From contig OX359247.1 in assembly GCA_947179485.1 (NCBI GenBank), positions 53,107,131 through 53,171,130 on the forward strand: a stretch of DNA of 64,000 nt. The letters are read 5' to 3'. The stretch is from Allacma fusca (lineage: Eukaryota > Arthropoda > Collembola > Symphypleona > Sminthuridae). Shown in pieces: positions 1-13,049 of this stretch; position 1 is the stretch's first letter, and each line of letters begins with the position of its first letter. The translations under genes were made by a program, and so were the position numbers. The notes beneath the pieces are model-generated. The model saw only the letters and a program-made list of their open reading frames with translations, was not told the origin of the DNA and made no database searches.

Positions 1-3000
1 CAAGACTACAGATGCTGTATAGTAGCATGAAGGAAATACACATTCCTAATCATCAAGCAAGTCTAATATCAAGTTAGAGGAACTTCAAGTATACATATAT
101 TCAATAATCACAGGCCTTCCTTAATACATATAAGCTAAAGACTACCTGCCCCGAAAGCCTTCAATTTCCCACTATTTACTTAAATCAGTCTCAATCAGTG
201 TTCAATTTCTTGTTCGAACTTTGAGGTCCGCGTAACCAAGAGCATGTCATCAAAATGTATGGGAATTTGTCTGTATTCCCTTGTATAGAGATACAAATTG
301 CAAGGGGATACATCCCAAGTATGTGGAGTATACAGCGTCCATACTAAGTTATTTATCTACTGGCCAGAATCCGGTTCGGCATTTTATGTAAATCTAAGTA
401 AAGCAAAGCAACCTTTATTGTCTTTCAGTACACAGACTATAACAATCTTACATTCAGTTTTACATTGCATGGTAATATGGGTTGGGACGCAGCCCGTTTA
501 ATCTTAACCTAATTTGCTTAATCTATGGAGGAGAGAGAGCAAGGTAACATAGAAGGAGATAATATCCCACGACGAACTGAGGGTGCACTGTCTAGCTATG
601 ACAGAGACACCGCTATCCCGATCGCTCAGTAAGTCCACTCACGTTGAAGTGAGCGTTGGGTGCATGCTAACTAGCAGTACATCCCACAGAACCCAACATC
701 TATCTCTCTCTTTCTCTCACCTCCGCGACACAGGGGCACTGGGCTTCGAAGCCATTCCTCAACGATGGTAGTTGAGTACATTCAGTGCTGGGCTACTCCT
801 GTGCCCTATGTAAATCTAAGTAAGTTCCTCATTTCCTTCTACTAGTGTACCAAGTCCAATAGTCTTCTGCCTTCATGGTATGACCAAGTACTTAATAACT
901 ACATGTGTAACCTATAAAGTAGATATGTATTCCTAACCAGTATGAGTACAGTAGTAAACCTAAGTAGTATCACATTCCAATGCACTAAACTTCCAAGTTG
1001 GAAGGAACTTCTAACCCATTGGACATTACTTGATGGTCATGAAAAGGTCTTTGCTTTCTATTACTACAATCATCCCATACCGCTGATACTCCTACTGTTA
1101 AAAACAAGTGCAAGTGCTCAACCAAAGCATACAAACTATTCCACTCTTCCAGATTTTTATCTTTCTCTGAAAATCCTCAAGGGAACCAAAAAGTAATAAA
1201 GGAATCTCATCAATGGTTCCTATTTACGTGAAAAATCAATTTGTATCAACAAATCAGCACGTTCTAAACGATTACTACAGATACTCTGGTCTCTGAGCCA
1301 GCCAAGCCATTGGCAGTAATGACAGTGGCTGAGATGACTACCCTTCCAAAAATCTTTATCATCATCTTCCACCTATAATAATTATTATTACCTATGTATG
1401 TAATTATATATACACAAACTGAAGTAGCAGACGTTTCCCTCAATTCTCTGCACATACATACATATGTAGATACATACATGCATGCATGCATGCATCCCAG
1501 GAAACATGTCAATGTGTAGTCGGAAAGTTGAAACCTTGCTCATGTTAAAGTGGAACGGAGGTTTTGGAGACGCACATATGTATGTACATGTACATACATA
1601 ATATATCAACAAACAGGGTTAAATACACCCATGCACAACTAACACGGATTTTTACGTGAACCCAAGTACAAACACACAGAGAGTCAAGCATATTTTTTTT
1701 TTTTCAAAATGAACACATTTACATTCAACCAGCAAAGGGAGAAGAGAGGGACCCATGAATGAATGAAATATTTACGCATTAAATAAACACAAGTGCGTGG
1801 GTATAACTTTGAGAGTGTGTGCGTGTGTGTCGTAGAGTTGAAGGCTGTTCCTTTGCAATCCACTCCGTCCATACATAGATATACATATACTAGATATCTG
1901 TAGATAGATAGACATACACATAGAACAAGTACACAAAAGTACCTCAAAAGATGGTATAACATTTACTATTTACCAACACACACATGCTCTTCTACTCATG
2001 TACACATATCTATCTATCCAACAACCTCTCTTCCCTTTGAGCTTCACTCCGAACGCATATAAACTTTAATGCCATGGTTTCAAAATAATCATGTTGTTAG
2101 CGATACCCAAGATAGCTACATTTATTTACGTACTTTCATACTTCATGTGCCAGGATAATAATACTCTCATGAGGGGGAAAAAATCAAGTCATGTGGACTG
2201 ACTACACTTGTCCCTGTCGTCTAGTACATATGTACATTGCAAAGAAGCAGGTCTGGCCATACATATAAGTAAAGTACCATACATTCAACAGAGTATGAAT
2301 TGAATACTATGAATGACTGAGAATGTGAAATGAAACCTATGGGCGATATTTGACAATGGCATATGCAAACATGACTCCTCATACCTATATGAACGTCCAT
2401 TAAGGAAACTCCAATACTGTTTATATATACAGGTAGGGACTATAGTCTAAAGTCCAAATTATACTTGAGTAATAGCTCATACTGTGTCTATCTCTATATA
2501 TAGAAACATGTATCTCTATGTACAAATGTATCCTCATTTTAAATAGCTTATTGCCTAGATTTCTAAAAAATTGATTCATGTGTATCTAAGTATTTGGAAT
2601 GTGGAAATGACTTCCTAACTTTTTTTTTGTGTGTCAACAACAATTTAGTACTTTAGTACCTTCCCATTTTCTACGGCTAGCATGGAAAAGCCTTCTCTAT
2701 GTACACAGTACGCATTAATCGAATATTTATCATTTTAAAAATTTTACTTGAGCAGTGTTGATACACAAGTGATTAGGTGTCCGATTATGTATTTAATTTA
2801 TTAGCTTCAATGTGGAAAAGTTTCCCGTGATAGTATAGCAGTTAGTCTTCGCTTACAATCACTTGTGCCACTACTTATGTCATATGAATTGTAAGGAGTA
2901 TTTATATCTCAAAAATCTCAGTACTGTAATCCTAAATCCTATAATTATAGATTGTTAAGGAGACAAAAAGGAATGAGAGAGCTGGGAAAACTGTATATGA

Positions 3001-3031
3001 ATAAGAGTAATTAGGACAAGGAGGGACTTAC
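1..3031 (-). other. Pura: Pur-alpha intron 3 (partial, runs off the left edge)
   Basis: The stretch follows the GTAAGT donor at 3031 on the minus strand. It contains AT-rich DNA, runs of TACATACA and TATCTATC words (for example 1449-1495 and 1864-1990), a poly-A/T tract near 1691-1704 and a TG-rich patch near 1818. No exon for the end of PUR repeat III could be recognised, so the whole stretch is treated as intron that continues beyond the window. Short open frames here are made of microsatellite-like words. Confidence 0.6.
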
Positions 3032-3286
3032 TTCTGAGACACGCATAAAAACACCCCGATTGTTTTGTCCTATGTCAAAATAGAATATTTTATTATCGAC
3101 ACGAATGTGTCGTCCTTCGGGTAATTCCCCCCGGAAACCGCCATCATCCGTTCCAAAATCCTCCAGAAGGTCTGTGAGGGCATCCCGGAATTCAATCATT
3201 CCTTGAGCCGGAATAGCAACCTGTGACCTTGGTCCTCCTCGTGAAATTGTTTGAGAGACACGAAGGAATCGACCCCGGGTATTCTC
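3032..3286 (-). CDS. Pura: Pur-alpha, coding exon 3 (rest of PUR repeat II and start of repeat III)
   Basis: The exon has 255 nt (residues 120-204) in phase 0. It starts after an AG at 3287-3288, so that LDLK from exon 2 is followed by [13 protein letters not shown], the conserved strand of PUR repeat II. It continues through [20 protein letters not shown] and then opens repeat III with [20 protein letters not shown] and GVFMRVSE, before a GTAAGT donor at 3031. In animal Pur-alpha the protein continues with V-K-P and the end of repeat III, so at least one further exon is required. No convincing continuation was found on the minus strand between 1 and 3031, so the gene is cut by the left edge of the window. 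Confidence 0.96.
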
Positions 3287-4129
3287 CTAGAACATCCAAA
3301 GGCACATGAGCACAAACTATGATGAGGTCATTTACCCATGTATTTATTAAAACTGTTCGAAGTAATTATAGATATATTAAATATAAATATAAAAAATATT
3401 TATTCCCGGCTAACATTTTCTCTCAAAATATCTTTTGACGCACGTTTGTGAGAAATTTCATGGGCTTTCCAGAGAGTTATCTGATAGTTCCCTATACAAT
3501 AATAATTGTGTTCATAGACGATCAAAACAGAGCACAAGGCTGGTAGAACTTCGCTTATAGGAACACAATTATTGGAAGATTGCGAAGGAGGAGGAAATTT
3601 TGAAATTGTCAATTATCCAAAACCAAGTAAACCATGGCAGCTAAAAAAAATTTCAAGCACTGGGAAACCTTGCAACCGGTCATGACTTACTGACCACAAT
3701 TCTCAATGTAGGAAATTATCAGATAGCTCTTTCGGAAGTTCATAAAATTTCCTACAAGCGAACACCAATAAATGTTTTCAAATAATCATTATGTGGGATT
3801 GACAAAATGTATCATATCTAAAATTCTAAGAAAATTCTAACTATGTTTCACGTTTATGACCGCTGTGAACCCAAAAATTGACTTAGGTCAATGAAACAAA
3901 TTATAGAAAATGTGGAAAAGAATTATCTATAAACATGGGGAATCATATTATGCATAAAAAACGTTACTCCCTCATGTGGGCTATACGGACCCACCCTATA
4001 CATACATTATTGCAAAAATGCAAAACAAGAGTGCAAGTGCAAACTAAATTGTTGTAAGGAATTGAATTTTAAAAATTATTTTATTATTCTAGAAATTTTG
4101 CCGTAGATTTTAAAAATGAGGACACGTAC
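3287..4129 (-). other. Pura: Pur-alpha intron 2
   Basis: An 843-bp intron with a GTACGT donor (4129 downward) and an AG acceptor (3287-3288). It contains two oppositely oriented pieces (about 3430-3480 and 3670-3770) of a dispersed repeat, marked by wording such as atgggctttccagagag and gaccacaattctcaatgtag, that recurs near 30.9, 49.1, 50.2 and 51.4 kb. The 70-codon open frame inside it has no recognisable protein features. Confidence 0.85.
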
Positions 4130-4434
4130 CTTCAAATCAAGATAGTACCTCCGATTAGTTTTGACCATAACTTCGGACTTAAGTTTCCCATCTTCAGGGA
4201 CATTATCAGGATTTGGTGGGCCCAATGAGGCATAGTAGTCACTGAATGTAGACAAATGATCACGAAATTCAGCGGCCGTTGAGAGTGCCAAATATATTTG
4301 ACTCCGTCGTCCATCAGCTCCGATTTCAGCTACTTTTATAAACCTCCCCCTTGGATTCTCTTTAACATCCAGATAAAATCGTTTCGATTGAATTTGAAGC
4401 ATTTTGGAGGCCAGCTCCTGCTCCTCTCCTTGAC
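4130..4434 (-). CDS. Pura: Pur-alpha, coding exon 2 (PUR repeat I and start of repeat II)
   Basis: This 305-nt internal exon encodes residues 18-119. It carries the family hallmark EQELASKM followed by [20 protein letters not shown] (PUR repeat I, about residues 26-88, including the conserved AAEFRDHL segment). It then opens repeat II with [17 protein letters not shown]. On the minus strand it starts after an AG at 4435-4436 (ctatag) and ends before a GTACGT donor at 4129. PUR repeats fold into Whirly-like modules that bind GGN-rich single-stranded DNA and RNA; repeats I and II pair into one module. An internal ATG (4400-4402) could be taken for the start, but coding continues upstream through EQELASK to the acceptor, so it is not. 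The exon is intact, with no stop or frameshift. Confidence 0.96.
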
Positions 4435-4594
4435 CTATAGGATTAAAAATATATACCGGTATTTAAAATCCATATTTATACATTTTCACACAATTCCTTC
4501 GAACATATGCATCAGATTTGAATCTATCATTAATTTTTGAAATTCCTATCCTCTTAATTAAATTTTTATATCATTATCTTATGTAACTAAATAT

Positions 4595-5465
4595 TTGTAT
4601 AAACTACATTTTGGTTGTCAAATTAATTTCATTCCAAAACCATTTCCTCATTTTTGTCCATTTGAATTACCTAATCCCCATAACCAGGCACTTCCATCTC
4701 CATCACCCTCACCTTCCCGCCACATCTTCTCTTCCCCCCGGATTATCAATGTAATTCCGTACAATCAATTTTCCCTCTCTGAGTACTCCTTTCTCGAGCA
4801 ATTATCAATCCCACCTTCAAACCCCATACACAACCACAGTCCAATTCACTTCTCTATTCCCAGCACGCTCCAGAACTTTTCATACAAAAATCCTCGCAGA
4901 AAAGTAAAACCATTCCAAAACCATTTGTCATCCTTAAAACCCTCAACGAAAGTCAACCCATTGGATGTCATAAAGGCCACGAAAGGCCTTGGACGTTCAA
5001 AACCATAACACATATAGATATCCGTCAACAATAACAACAACAACAAAATATATGAACACAGCTGGAAGTATCTATAAAAAAAATCAATTATTTCCGAATT
5101 GCTTCATCAATTCTCACAACTCCTCATCTCATATGCATCCATCTTGGTTTTTTTCCTTTTCATCCTCTCAAAATCCTCTTCTCAAAAAATTCCAAGCTCA
5201 AAGCTATATCTCAATTCACATCCTTCATCACATTTCTCCCGCTTGGACAAATGTGACCAGTAATTTCTCCCGCAAAGCCAAATTCCCACATGTATCCTGC
5301 TCCACACAATCCACTGATTATCCACCCAAAATAGTTCCACAAAATATCCTCAATAGCAATAGTAGCAGCCAAGAGCGAGACGTTCAGGAATCTCCCACAA
5401 TTCCCTATTGTCAACTTCACAATCACTTTGGATCCGTTACGGAAGAAATCCCAGCACCAGTGTAA
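4595..5465. other. G-depleted (C-rich pyrimidine/A) tract inside intron 1
   Basis: The plus strand here is strikingly poor in G and rich in words such as aatttccc, atcccc and caatcc. The tract starts about 160 bp upstream (in gene direction) of Pur-alpha exon 2. Because two of the three stop codons need G, two overlapping open frames of 137 and 158 codons appear in different frames. Both are Ser/Pro/Asn/His-rich and resemble no family I know. The transcript of Pur-alpha would be C-depleted and G-rich here. Confidence 0.6.
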
Positions 5466-5842
5466 CAATAAATAGACGTAATAATTGTAAACAAACGTAC
5501 TACTCCAAACACCTTTGATTCCTTAAAAACGTAATAATTATTTTCATAATATTTTCCTCTCATTCATGAAACAAATAATATATTACAATTTCCTGAGACA
5601 ACTAAAATTCCGAAGCTAGCCACTTCGGAACAGTTATCCAGAGCAGAATCACAGCACACATCCAAGGGAAAAAATGAGAGGTAAAATGGATATCTAGAGT
5701 CAGAACGAAAAAAAGAATAGGGAACGAGAGAGAGATAGAGACAGGAAAAAAAATAAAAGATACTGATGACTTGAATGAGCCCAGGAATGTGTGTACTTTG
5801 TATACTCAATCACTCACACGTTCTTTTCTCTCACACGCATAA

Positions 5843-5845
<3 letters not shown>

Positions 5846-5885
<40 letters not shown>

Positions 5886-5908
5886 TGTATGAGTCAGTGT
5901 GTGTGTTT

Positions 5909-5940
<32 letters not shown>
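5846..5940. repeat. (TG)n microsatellite, about 95 bp
   Basis: The tract is a compound TG dinucleotide run, interrupted by short tatgag and tttgag breaks. It generates a poly-Cys/Val reading frame that is not a gene. Confidence 0.95.
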
Positions 5941-5943
<3 letters not shown>

Positions 5944-6718
5944 CACCAAAACAACCGCGCATAATGCGTTACTTTTTCTTGTTCCGTCTTTTTAGCTTGG
6001 AATCATAAGTGTGCATGTGCATATGTATCTACACACGCTATTCCTTCCAATGTACGACAGTATGTATCAGTAATTAGTTTTGTACACATGTGTAGATATG
6101 TATGTAGAATACATATGTATCTATAGCAGGTGAACTGAATCTCCCTTCCTTTCACATTTCTTCCTTTAGAGTCTTTAGCTTTTAGCTCTTTACGTATGTA
6201 TGTATGTAGATCCCTATAGAAATGTATACGGCACAATCCGGCTTAAACGTCTGCTTATACTCTCGTCAGGATACAATCACTACAAAAAGGAGTTATCTCT
6301 TTGAATACACGAGGATAAAGGAGAGAGAGAGAGAGAGAGAGAGATCCGAACACTACTACTATATTAATAAGTGTAGGGACTGGATCATTATGTGAGAACA
6401 CACTAAATTGATGTTTGCTACTTCCACTGCAGCTACAGTTTTTACAGTTCCTCTCTTCCACTACAACAACTACGACTACTACTACTCCTCACTCCTGTCT
6501 CATGATGATGATGATGTTGACGAGAAAAGACTGGCTTAGCTTCTATCCACAGTGTTATTATTATGACTGTTATTAGGAGTGTGGAGAAGTTGGTGGGGAG
6601 TACTACTACAACTACTACTATTGTAGAGTAGTAGTGTGAGGCTTACAAGACTCTTTACTACTTACAACTCAAGTCCCAGGACCCGAGCTATATACTACTT
6701 ACTACTACTCACTCACAA

Positions 6719-6745
6719 TGAGAGAGAGAGAGAGAGAGAGAGAGA
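6719..6745. repeat. (GA)n tract, representative of many
   Basis: This is a perfect AG dinucleotide run. Further GA/CT runs of similar or smaller size lie near 6318-6345, 7048-7070, 8495-8512, 15920-15941, 16081-16102, 24038-24059, 34038-34062, 35849-35875, 43302-43330 and 43491-43510. Confidence 0.9.
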
Positions 6746-7703
6746 CAAGGGAAGAAGTGACTGACTACTACACTGCTGACATGAACATCTCTTGCAACCC
6801 TCTTCCTTTTCCTTCCTCTCAGAGCTCTCCTTTTTACTCTACTTGTATCTACTCTTCTTATCGGTATGCAATTCATTTCGAATGAGACTCTCATCTCCAA
6901 TCCTTGAACATATCAAGCAGGGTGAATCCTCCTCCCTCCTATTATTGCTTCCATGTACAAAAGGCAATCCTTCTGACTTGGAGTTTTGGTTGCTCATTCC
7001 AACCTCCCATACCATAATATCCCCTCTTCTTTGCACACACACACACACTCTCTCTCTCTCTCTCTCTCTCCTCCTTTCCACATACATAATGAATCTCTTG
7101 AGAAAAAATGCAACCAAATGCAATGCACGCTCAAACTTTTCAATGACTCCCTTTTACAACTATCAAGTTCAAACACATGAGATTTACTCATTTCTCTCAT
7201 GCAACTTTACCGGTTTGCAGTTTCCCGCGATTGCATTCTTGTAATATTGAAATACCATACTCCCCATCCTCCCTTCACTTCCTTCTCAAAGGCAAGCAGA
7301 CTCTCCACAGCCTTGGCAGAAAAAATATTTTGCATGTCTGAAACAATATTTATTTGGACAGGGCAGACGGAACCTTAAAAGGAATGTTAAAAACTGAAAA
7401 ACTCTCTATATTTTTTAACAACCTGTGTCAGATTGTGAACTTTGGTGAACTCCTGTAACATTCTAGGAATATACACTCAAGGTTGACATATGTATGTATG
7501 TATCTTCCTGCAGGAACAGGCGGTAATACTTCAATAGGTTTGAGAAATGAAGGAATGTAAAAAACAAAAATTAGAGGGAAGGATCAGTGGAGGATCTGAG
7601 AGCTTAAGCAATAACTGTGTCGCTCGATTGTCGAGACCTTAAAATAAGTTGGGATGGTGCTGGTTAAATGTTTAGTAAAATCTAGGCTTTCCTTTAGGCT
7701 CTA

Positions 7704-7728
7704 GTCGACGACGACGACGACGACGACT
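7704..7728. repeat. (CGA)n trinucleotide tract
   Basis: A pure cga repeat of about eight units. It is CpG-dense and so stands out in this AT-rich sequence. Confidence 0.9.
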
Positions 7729-9113
7729 GTGACCGGGACTCTTGACCTACGTCAATGAACAAGATTTTGAAAAATTTAGAAAAGAATTTCTTTGAAAAAT
7801 TCGGGGGGGGGGAAACAAAAATGTCCCATCGTTGCCAGTTAGTTACCTATGGGCTAGGGAGGGCAAAAAGAGTCTGAAACACATATCCAATAAATTACTC
7901 AACTGTATGTATGTAGGTAAATTAGAAAAGGGGCTCTTTACAAGAGAGTGTGTACTGTCAATGGTAGATAATTACTCATATCCACCCCACTGAATTTCTA
8001 TCATCCATGTCAGTGATCGGTAGATATTATAGCACATGATGCGATGTCAAGCATCCAAATACTACAGTATAGACAGGGGAGGACAATTAAGTCTTACCTA
8101 ATTTAATTAGGTACTCATCCACCTCTCCCGAATAGGTTTCAAGAGAGTTGGATCCGAACCACCAATGCCCCAATGCTTCGATGTGTTCGAAGAAGAGTGA
8201 TACAGCTAATAAAATCTCCCTGTCTGAAGGAAACTATGTATATATGAGAACCAAGATAATCACAATGATAGACAAACGACTTGCTCATCTCGCCAACAAC
8301 GTCAGGGGTGGGAAAAAAATCTTGGAATCAATCCATCCCTACCATGTGCCAACAATTTCAAATTCCATTCATTCTCTACATTTCATTCAAACCCTACAAC
8401 CTTCCCTTTCTCCGTTCAAATATAAATGACAGAGTATTTGCCCTTATGTTCCTCAATTTAAGGCGGCTAAAGATTTTGAATTTGGTTTTTCAGAGAAAGA
8501 GAGAGAGAGAGAGGAGGGGGGGGGGCTACAATGTTAAGACAAAAATCATCTTATGTGTACAAAAGTCCAGTCCTCTTATAAAGTTAAACAAATTCCTCCA
8601 ATCAAAACAAGTAGATAGTAGTTGTAGTGGTGAAGGATAAAATCCTGAGCGCAGGCCTCATGATCACAATTCCAAACTATAATTAAATCCCTTCCATCCA
8701 CATCTTTTTACAATTACACCTCCCCTGCTATGTCTACAAAGTTTACAAAGGTGCGAAGAGGGAAAGAATCCAATGCATTATTAGAGTGTTGGATTTTACT
8801 GGTTCCTATTTTTTATAGAATTTTATCCCGCCCGTCAAAAAAAAACCCCTCAGTTAGTATTTGTATGTATGTCTGTGTTCCCTGGGACTTTTTATTATTC
8901 CCCACTTCTTCTGCTCAAACAGAGGAGGAAAATGGACTCTGAATGTGTTTCTGTATGAGCGTAAAGCGTAGAATTTGTGAGTGTGTAAAACATAAGTGTG
9001 TGTGTGTGCGGTGTGTGGCGACCTTGGAGGTCATTAAACCTCAACCACGTGCCATTGAATCGAGATATCTATGCATCCGACTCTCAATGTGCTGTAGAGA
9101 AAGATGGACTGAG

Positions 9114-9116
<3 letters not shown>

Positions 9117-9146
<30 letters not shown>
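9117..9146. repeat. (GA)n tract
   Basis: A perfect GA run followed by degenerate GA-rich sequence to about 9160. The Arg/Glu-rich end of a short frame across it is repeat-derived. Confidence 0.9.
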
Positions 9147-9149
<3 letters not shown>

Positions 9150-9938
9150 AGAGGAAGAGAGACAAATTCTAACGCTTAACTAATTTACTTCTTCTTTCCA
9201 TGGCTAAACAATAGTTCAGTTATTGGAATCAAACCTACCACTACCACCTATGTATAGCTGATTATGTATGTATAATTTTCAACAAAATAAAAACGAGCCC
9301 TTTACACAGTCCCAGGGTACCCATAAAAAAACCCAGTTTTTCAAGGAACTGTAGTATATTCTCGTAGTTTAGTAGTAATAGCATTAGTAGTCATATAGTA
9401 GTAAGTGTAGTAGGGAATATACAAGTATAAGTATAAAAATACAAGTTGCAAGTAAGCGGAAGTTGTTATAAAAAAAACTAGTGAATTTTTTTAAATGATT
9501 GCGTGCGCGTGTACACTTATTTTTCTGTAGGCACTCAAATATCATTTAGCATTCGGTAAGAGGCATAGCAGGGCTCACCTGTCATGTACGTATGTAGATA
9601 ATATGCATAAATTACAATTTTCTACATGCACCCCAAAAGATACAGAGACAGGGGGGTGTGAAATCCATCCAATCCCAATCCACACTCTTATAATCATGTA
9701 GTCTTTATTTAACTCCAGGTTCCTTTACCACATACATATGTAGATACATAATGTACTAGGACTGTACTAGAGTAATGACCAGAGCTACCTATTCTTTCCT
9801 GGACAGTCATTACATTACTATGGGTTCATATCACAAAATATGAAATAAATTTCCTGGCTGATTCCTCACAATAATTGTATAATCATATGATAACATTCCT
9901 ACTCGGGGATAAATTCGTGGTCTGGAATGAGCAAGGGC

Positions 9939-9948
9939 GAGAGAGAGG

Positions 9949-9981
<33 letters not shown>

Positions 9982-9982
9982 G
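9939..9982. repeat. (GA)n tract
   Basis: A GA dinucleotide run with two small interruptions. It produces the Ser/Leu repeat of a minus-strand frame that is not a gene. Confidence 0.9.
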
Positions 9983-11296
9983 GAATGACATGACATGGTG
10001 CTCTGATGCTTGTTACAACAAAACGGATGATGACGAGAGGGAAAGAGTGGAAGAGTGTAGGCTTATGCATACTTACATAGGCATACAATGCGGGCCATAA
10101 AACTAAAAGGAATTCAAAATCTGTAAACTAATAAAGTAACCAACATACCTACACGCAGCCTGTCTAATCGTAAATTTGTAAGATGATGATGACACGTTTC
10201 CAGTCTTCTCTTCCTCTTCCCTGTTATGTAGTTATGCCAATCGGATTCCTCTAAACGCCTTCCCAAAAAGGTCTACTACACTTTTAGTCCGAGTATGTAC
10301 ATACTATTTACTACATAGGATGTATGTATCTACATATGTATAAATATGCCATGCTCCCAAGAATACAATTTTCTAATGTCATTCAAATTCCTACACTTGA
10401 AGAGCCAGCACGTCAACCTCAGCTCTTTTAAACTTTCCTCAAGGTATACATTAAAAAAAAAGAGCTAGCATTTGTATGTAATTAGATATAATTATACATA
10501 TAACCTCTCAGAACAATGTATTTTAAGGAATTAGCAACTCTAAAGCATTTAAATATTTAATCAGTCCCCGCATGTCATTCCAGATGAAGATTGATTTTGT
10601 TTTTAGGATTGTAAACCCATCTATATAAGTAATTATATATTGCTATAGTCCTTTTAAATTATTCCCACTATACTGAGACAATATGAGTATTACACAAAAT
10701 ATAGTACGAATGTTAAAATTATAGACATAATATTTCCAGTGATTCTTAAAATGTAGATCCATTGGGAAAAAAAAGATGGATATATTTTCTTTACACTATA
10801 GTTTAAAAATGATACGGCCGTATGTCTCAGTCAATAAAGGGGAAATGAATGGGAAGCACTCTCACACATGCATAGATACATTTGTGGGTTTGAAGTTAGC
10901 AAAGTTGGGGGAAAATGAAAGAATTATACAGTAAGGAGTCTGTAACCCCAAAAAATTGTAGCAATCCCAAAGAATTTGGACCACGTTTACAAGAGCCAGG
11001 CTGATGGTAAAATACCTACAAACCTATACCCAGGAAGCATTCCTCTCATTGTACTCGTACATATAGTAAGTGCACAGGCACAGTCATGTCATATACACAA
11101 ACACACATCAAATCCTACAGTGTAACAAGCTTACAGTCCCAGTATCCGTGGTATGTGTGCAGTGCAGTGACTTGCTCATGTGAACCAATAGTAGTCCCAG
11201 AGCTCTGTATAAAGCGTAGGCACATTAAAAAATATGTGTGCGTAAAAAAGTGTATTACACACGAGGGGAGTTTAAAAAGGTTAAGAGCCCGAAACC

Positions 11297-11299
<3 letters not shown>

Positions 11300-11350
<51 letters not shown>

Positions 11351-11353
11351 CAC
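11300..11353. repeat. (CA)n microsatellite
   Basis: A perfect CA run of more than 20 units with one cacg interruption near its end. Confidence 0.95.
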
Positions 11354-11699
11354 TAAAACACGAGTATCATTGAGTAAACAGTGTATGACTACAAGATAGA
11401 AACGCACACGCATTCATTCATTCCTCAAAGCGCGTTTCAATTCTTCTCTCCTGGATTGCCGCTTAGGGGAGGAGTGACACTGGGTCCCCTATTGTGATTA
11501 TAATGTATCGCCTGGTCTGTCTTTACATGACAACTGCCCCAAAGTCACCAGACAATTCAAACATTTTCCTTAAAGTGACATAATCTCTAATCCGTCAGAA
11601 GACTATTGACAAGTCCTAAGCTGGGGTCATTCGACTGACCCCAGGAAATTTAAAATTTCACGTACAAACACCCATGAATACATACACGTAGACAGTGGT

Positions 11700-11770
11700 A
11701 CTTTTGCATCCACTAGATGTCGCAGGGTCGATGTAAATACCATCCACCAGATGTCACTGGGAGTTAGTTA
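11700..11770. repeat. short dispersed repeat with CTAGATGTCGC / CAGATGTCACTGGG
   Basis: Two neighbouring copies of the word ccactagatgtcgc / ccaccagatgtcac occur here. Related wording (gcgacatctagtg, gacactagatggcg) recurs at 17395-17480, and gcgacatctagt at 50637-50648, in each case near a gtgacctgt...caaacga block (17520-17550, 50786-50818). It is probably a remnant of one transposon family. Confidence 0.5.
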
Positions 11771-12009
11771 CCCGGATTTAAATGGACTTTCAAATATAAA
11801 TATGTACATCCCTTGAAATTAATTTAAGAACACACGGAAGCTTATTCTTCCTTGTGAATCCTTGCTCGGCCCTATATAATAAACTTTAATGTAATTATTA
11901 TAGATTCCCTAATAGACCCCTAATAGCGATGACAAATATACGCCCTCCATGAATGAGGTCTCTCCGCCCCTTAGTGTCTCAGCACTTGAGCCCTAATCAC
12001 CGATGATTT

Positions 12010-12076
12010 TTGTTGTTGTTACTGTTGTTGTTGTTGTTGTTGTTGTTGTTGGTGTTGTAGCTTGTCTTGTTGTTGT
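12010..12076. repeat. (GTT)n trinucleotide tract
   Basis: A gtt repeat with small interruptions (actgtt, ggtgtt). Confidence 0.9.
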
Positions 12077-12975
12077 ACATATAACAGAAGAAGAAGACGA
12101 GGACATTGAGACGAGGACTCAAACACACTACACTACAAGGTGTTGGGTTTTAATGTTTAATCAACATTAGGACACTCCAATGAGTCCCATGTAAAAAGTT
12201 ATGTTATGTCAAATGTGGATTACATCTCCCTGTCACTTCTCAACATATGCACAATCGTCCGGAGACCTCAAATGTGTCCAGTTGAACTTTGAACATTCGA
12301 AAGTCCTACTACATGACAGTTGGTGAGTCAGTTGCTCTATAATAATAACTAAATGGAATACAGAAAAAAAAAGGTAATTCCCATTACAAAAAAGCTACCA
12401 CCATATTCCGGGCCATAAACATAGGGCAAACTCACAGACCCGCATCATACAGACTACCATCCGGTTTTTCTCTTAAAAGGCATGATATCCCCCTGCATAC
12501 CAATCGTGTCCATTCTCACACATCTCCAAACGTGCCAGTCGGCCCAGGGAATTGTGTCTATCTATCTATATGTACATATGTACTTCCCTGTGCACTTCAG
12601 TATTGGAAGAGGTTGGGAAGAACAAGAAAAATTTTTATGCTACCACTTTAGACCCTCACTCACTTATTATTATTGCTAATATACGGACTGGGGCCGCCGC
12701 CGCCGTAAGGAAAAAAGAAGAAGCTGTCAATGATGAAATGATGCCGGACATCCTCCGTGAAAGGGAGCCCAGCTTGTGTATGTAAGATACATCAGAGCTA
12801 ATATATCCAAATTGTCATCACATTCATGAGACTTGATGCTATCGGGAATTCTGGTTCCTTCTATCCCTTCCTTCCTTTCACACAAAACTTCAAGCCTCTG
12901 TCATTCCTTTGAATTTATACACCGTCTTCCAGACTTTGTTTTTCCTCCTAGTCTCATGGCATCATCCCTCCCCCC

Positions 12976-12978
<3 letters not shown>

Positions 12979-13047
<69 letters not shown>
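12979..13047. repeat. (CT)n microsatellite, 69 bp
   Basis: The longest perfect dinucleotide run in the window, pure CT on the plus strand. It makes a poly Leu/Ser frame. Confidence 0.97.

Positions 13048-13049
<2 letters not shown>

Noticed and set aside
4595..5465. Two overlapping plus-strand frames of 137 and 158 codons
   Set aside because: They lie in a G-depleted tract where TAG and TGA are rare, overlap each other in different frames, are of biased composition, and resemble no protein family.
5775..6008. Cys/Val-rich 77-codon frame
   Set aside because: Made almost entirely by a TG microsatellite.
8140..8190. GGTTCGGATCC on the minus strand as a possible tRNA T-loop
   Set aside because: The flanking bases do not form a T stem and there is no acceptor stem or A box.
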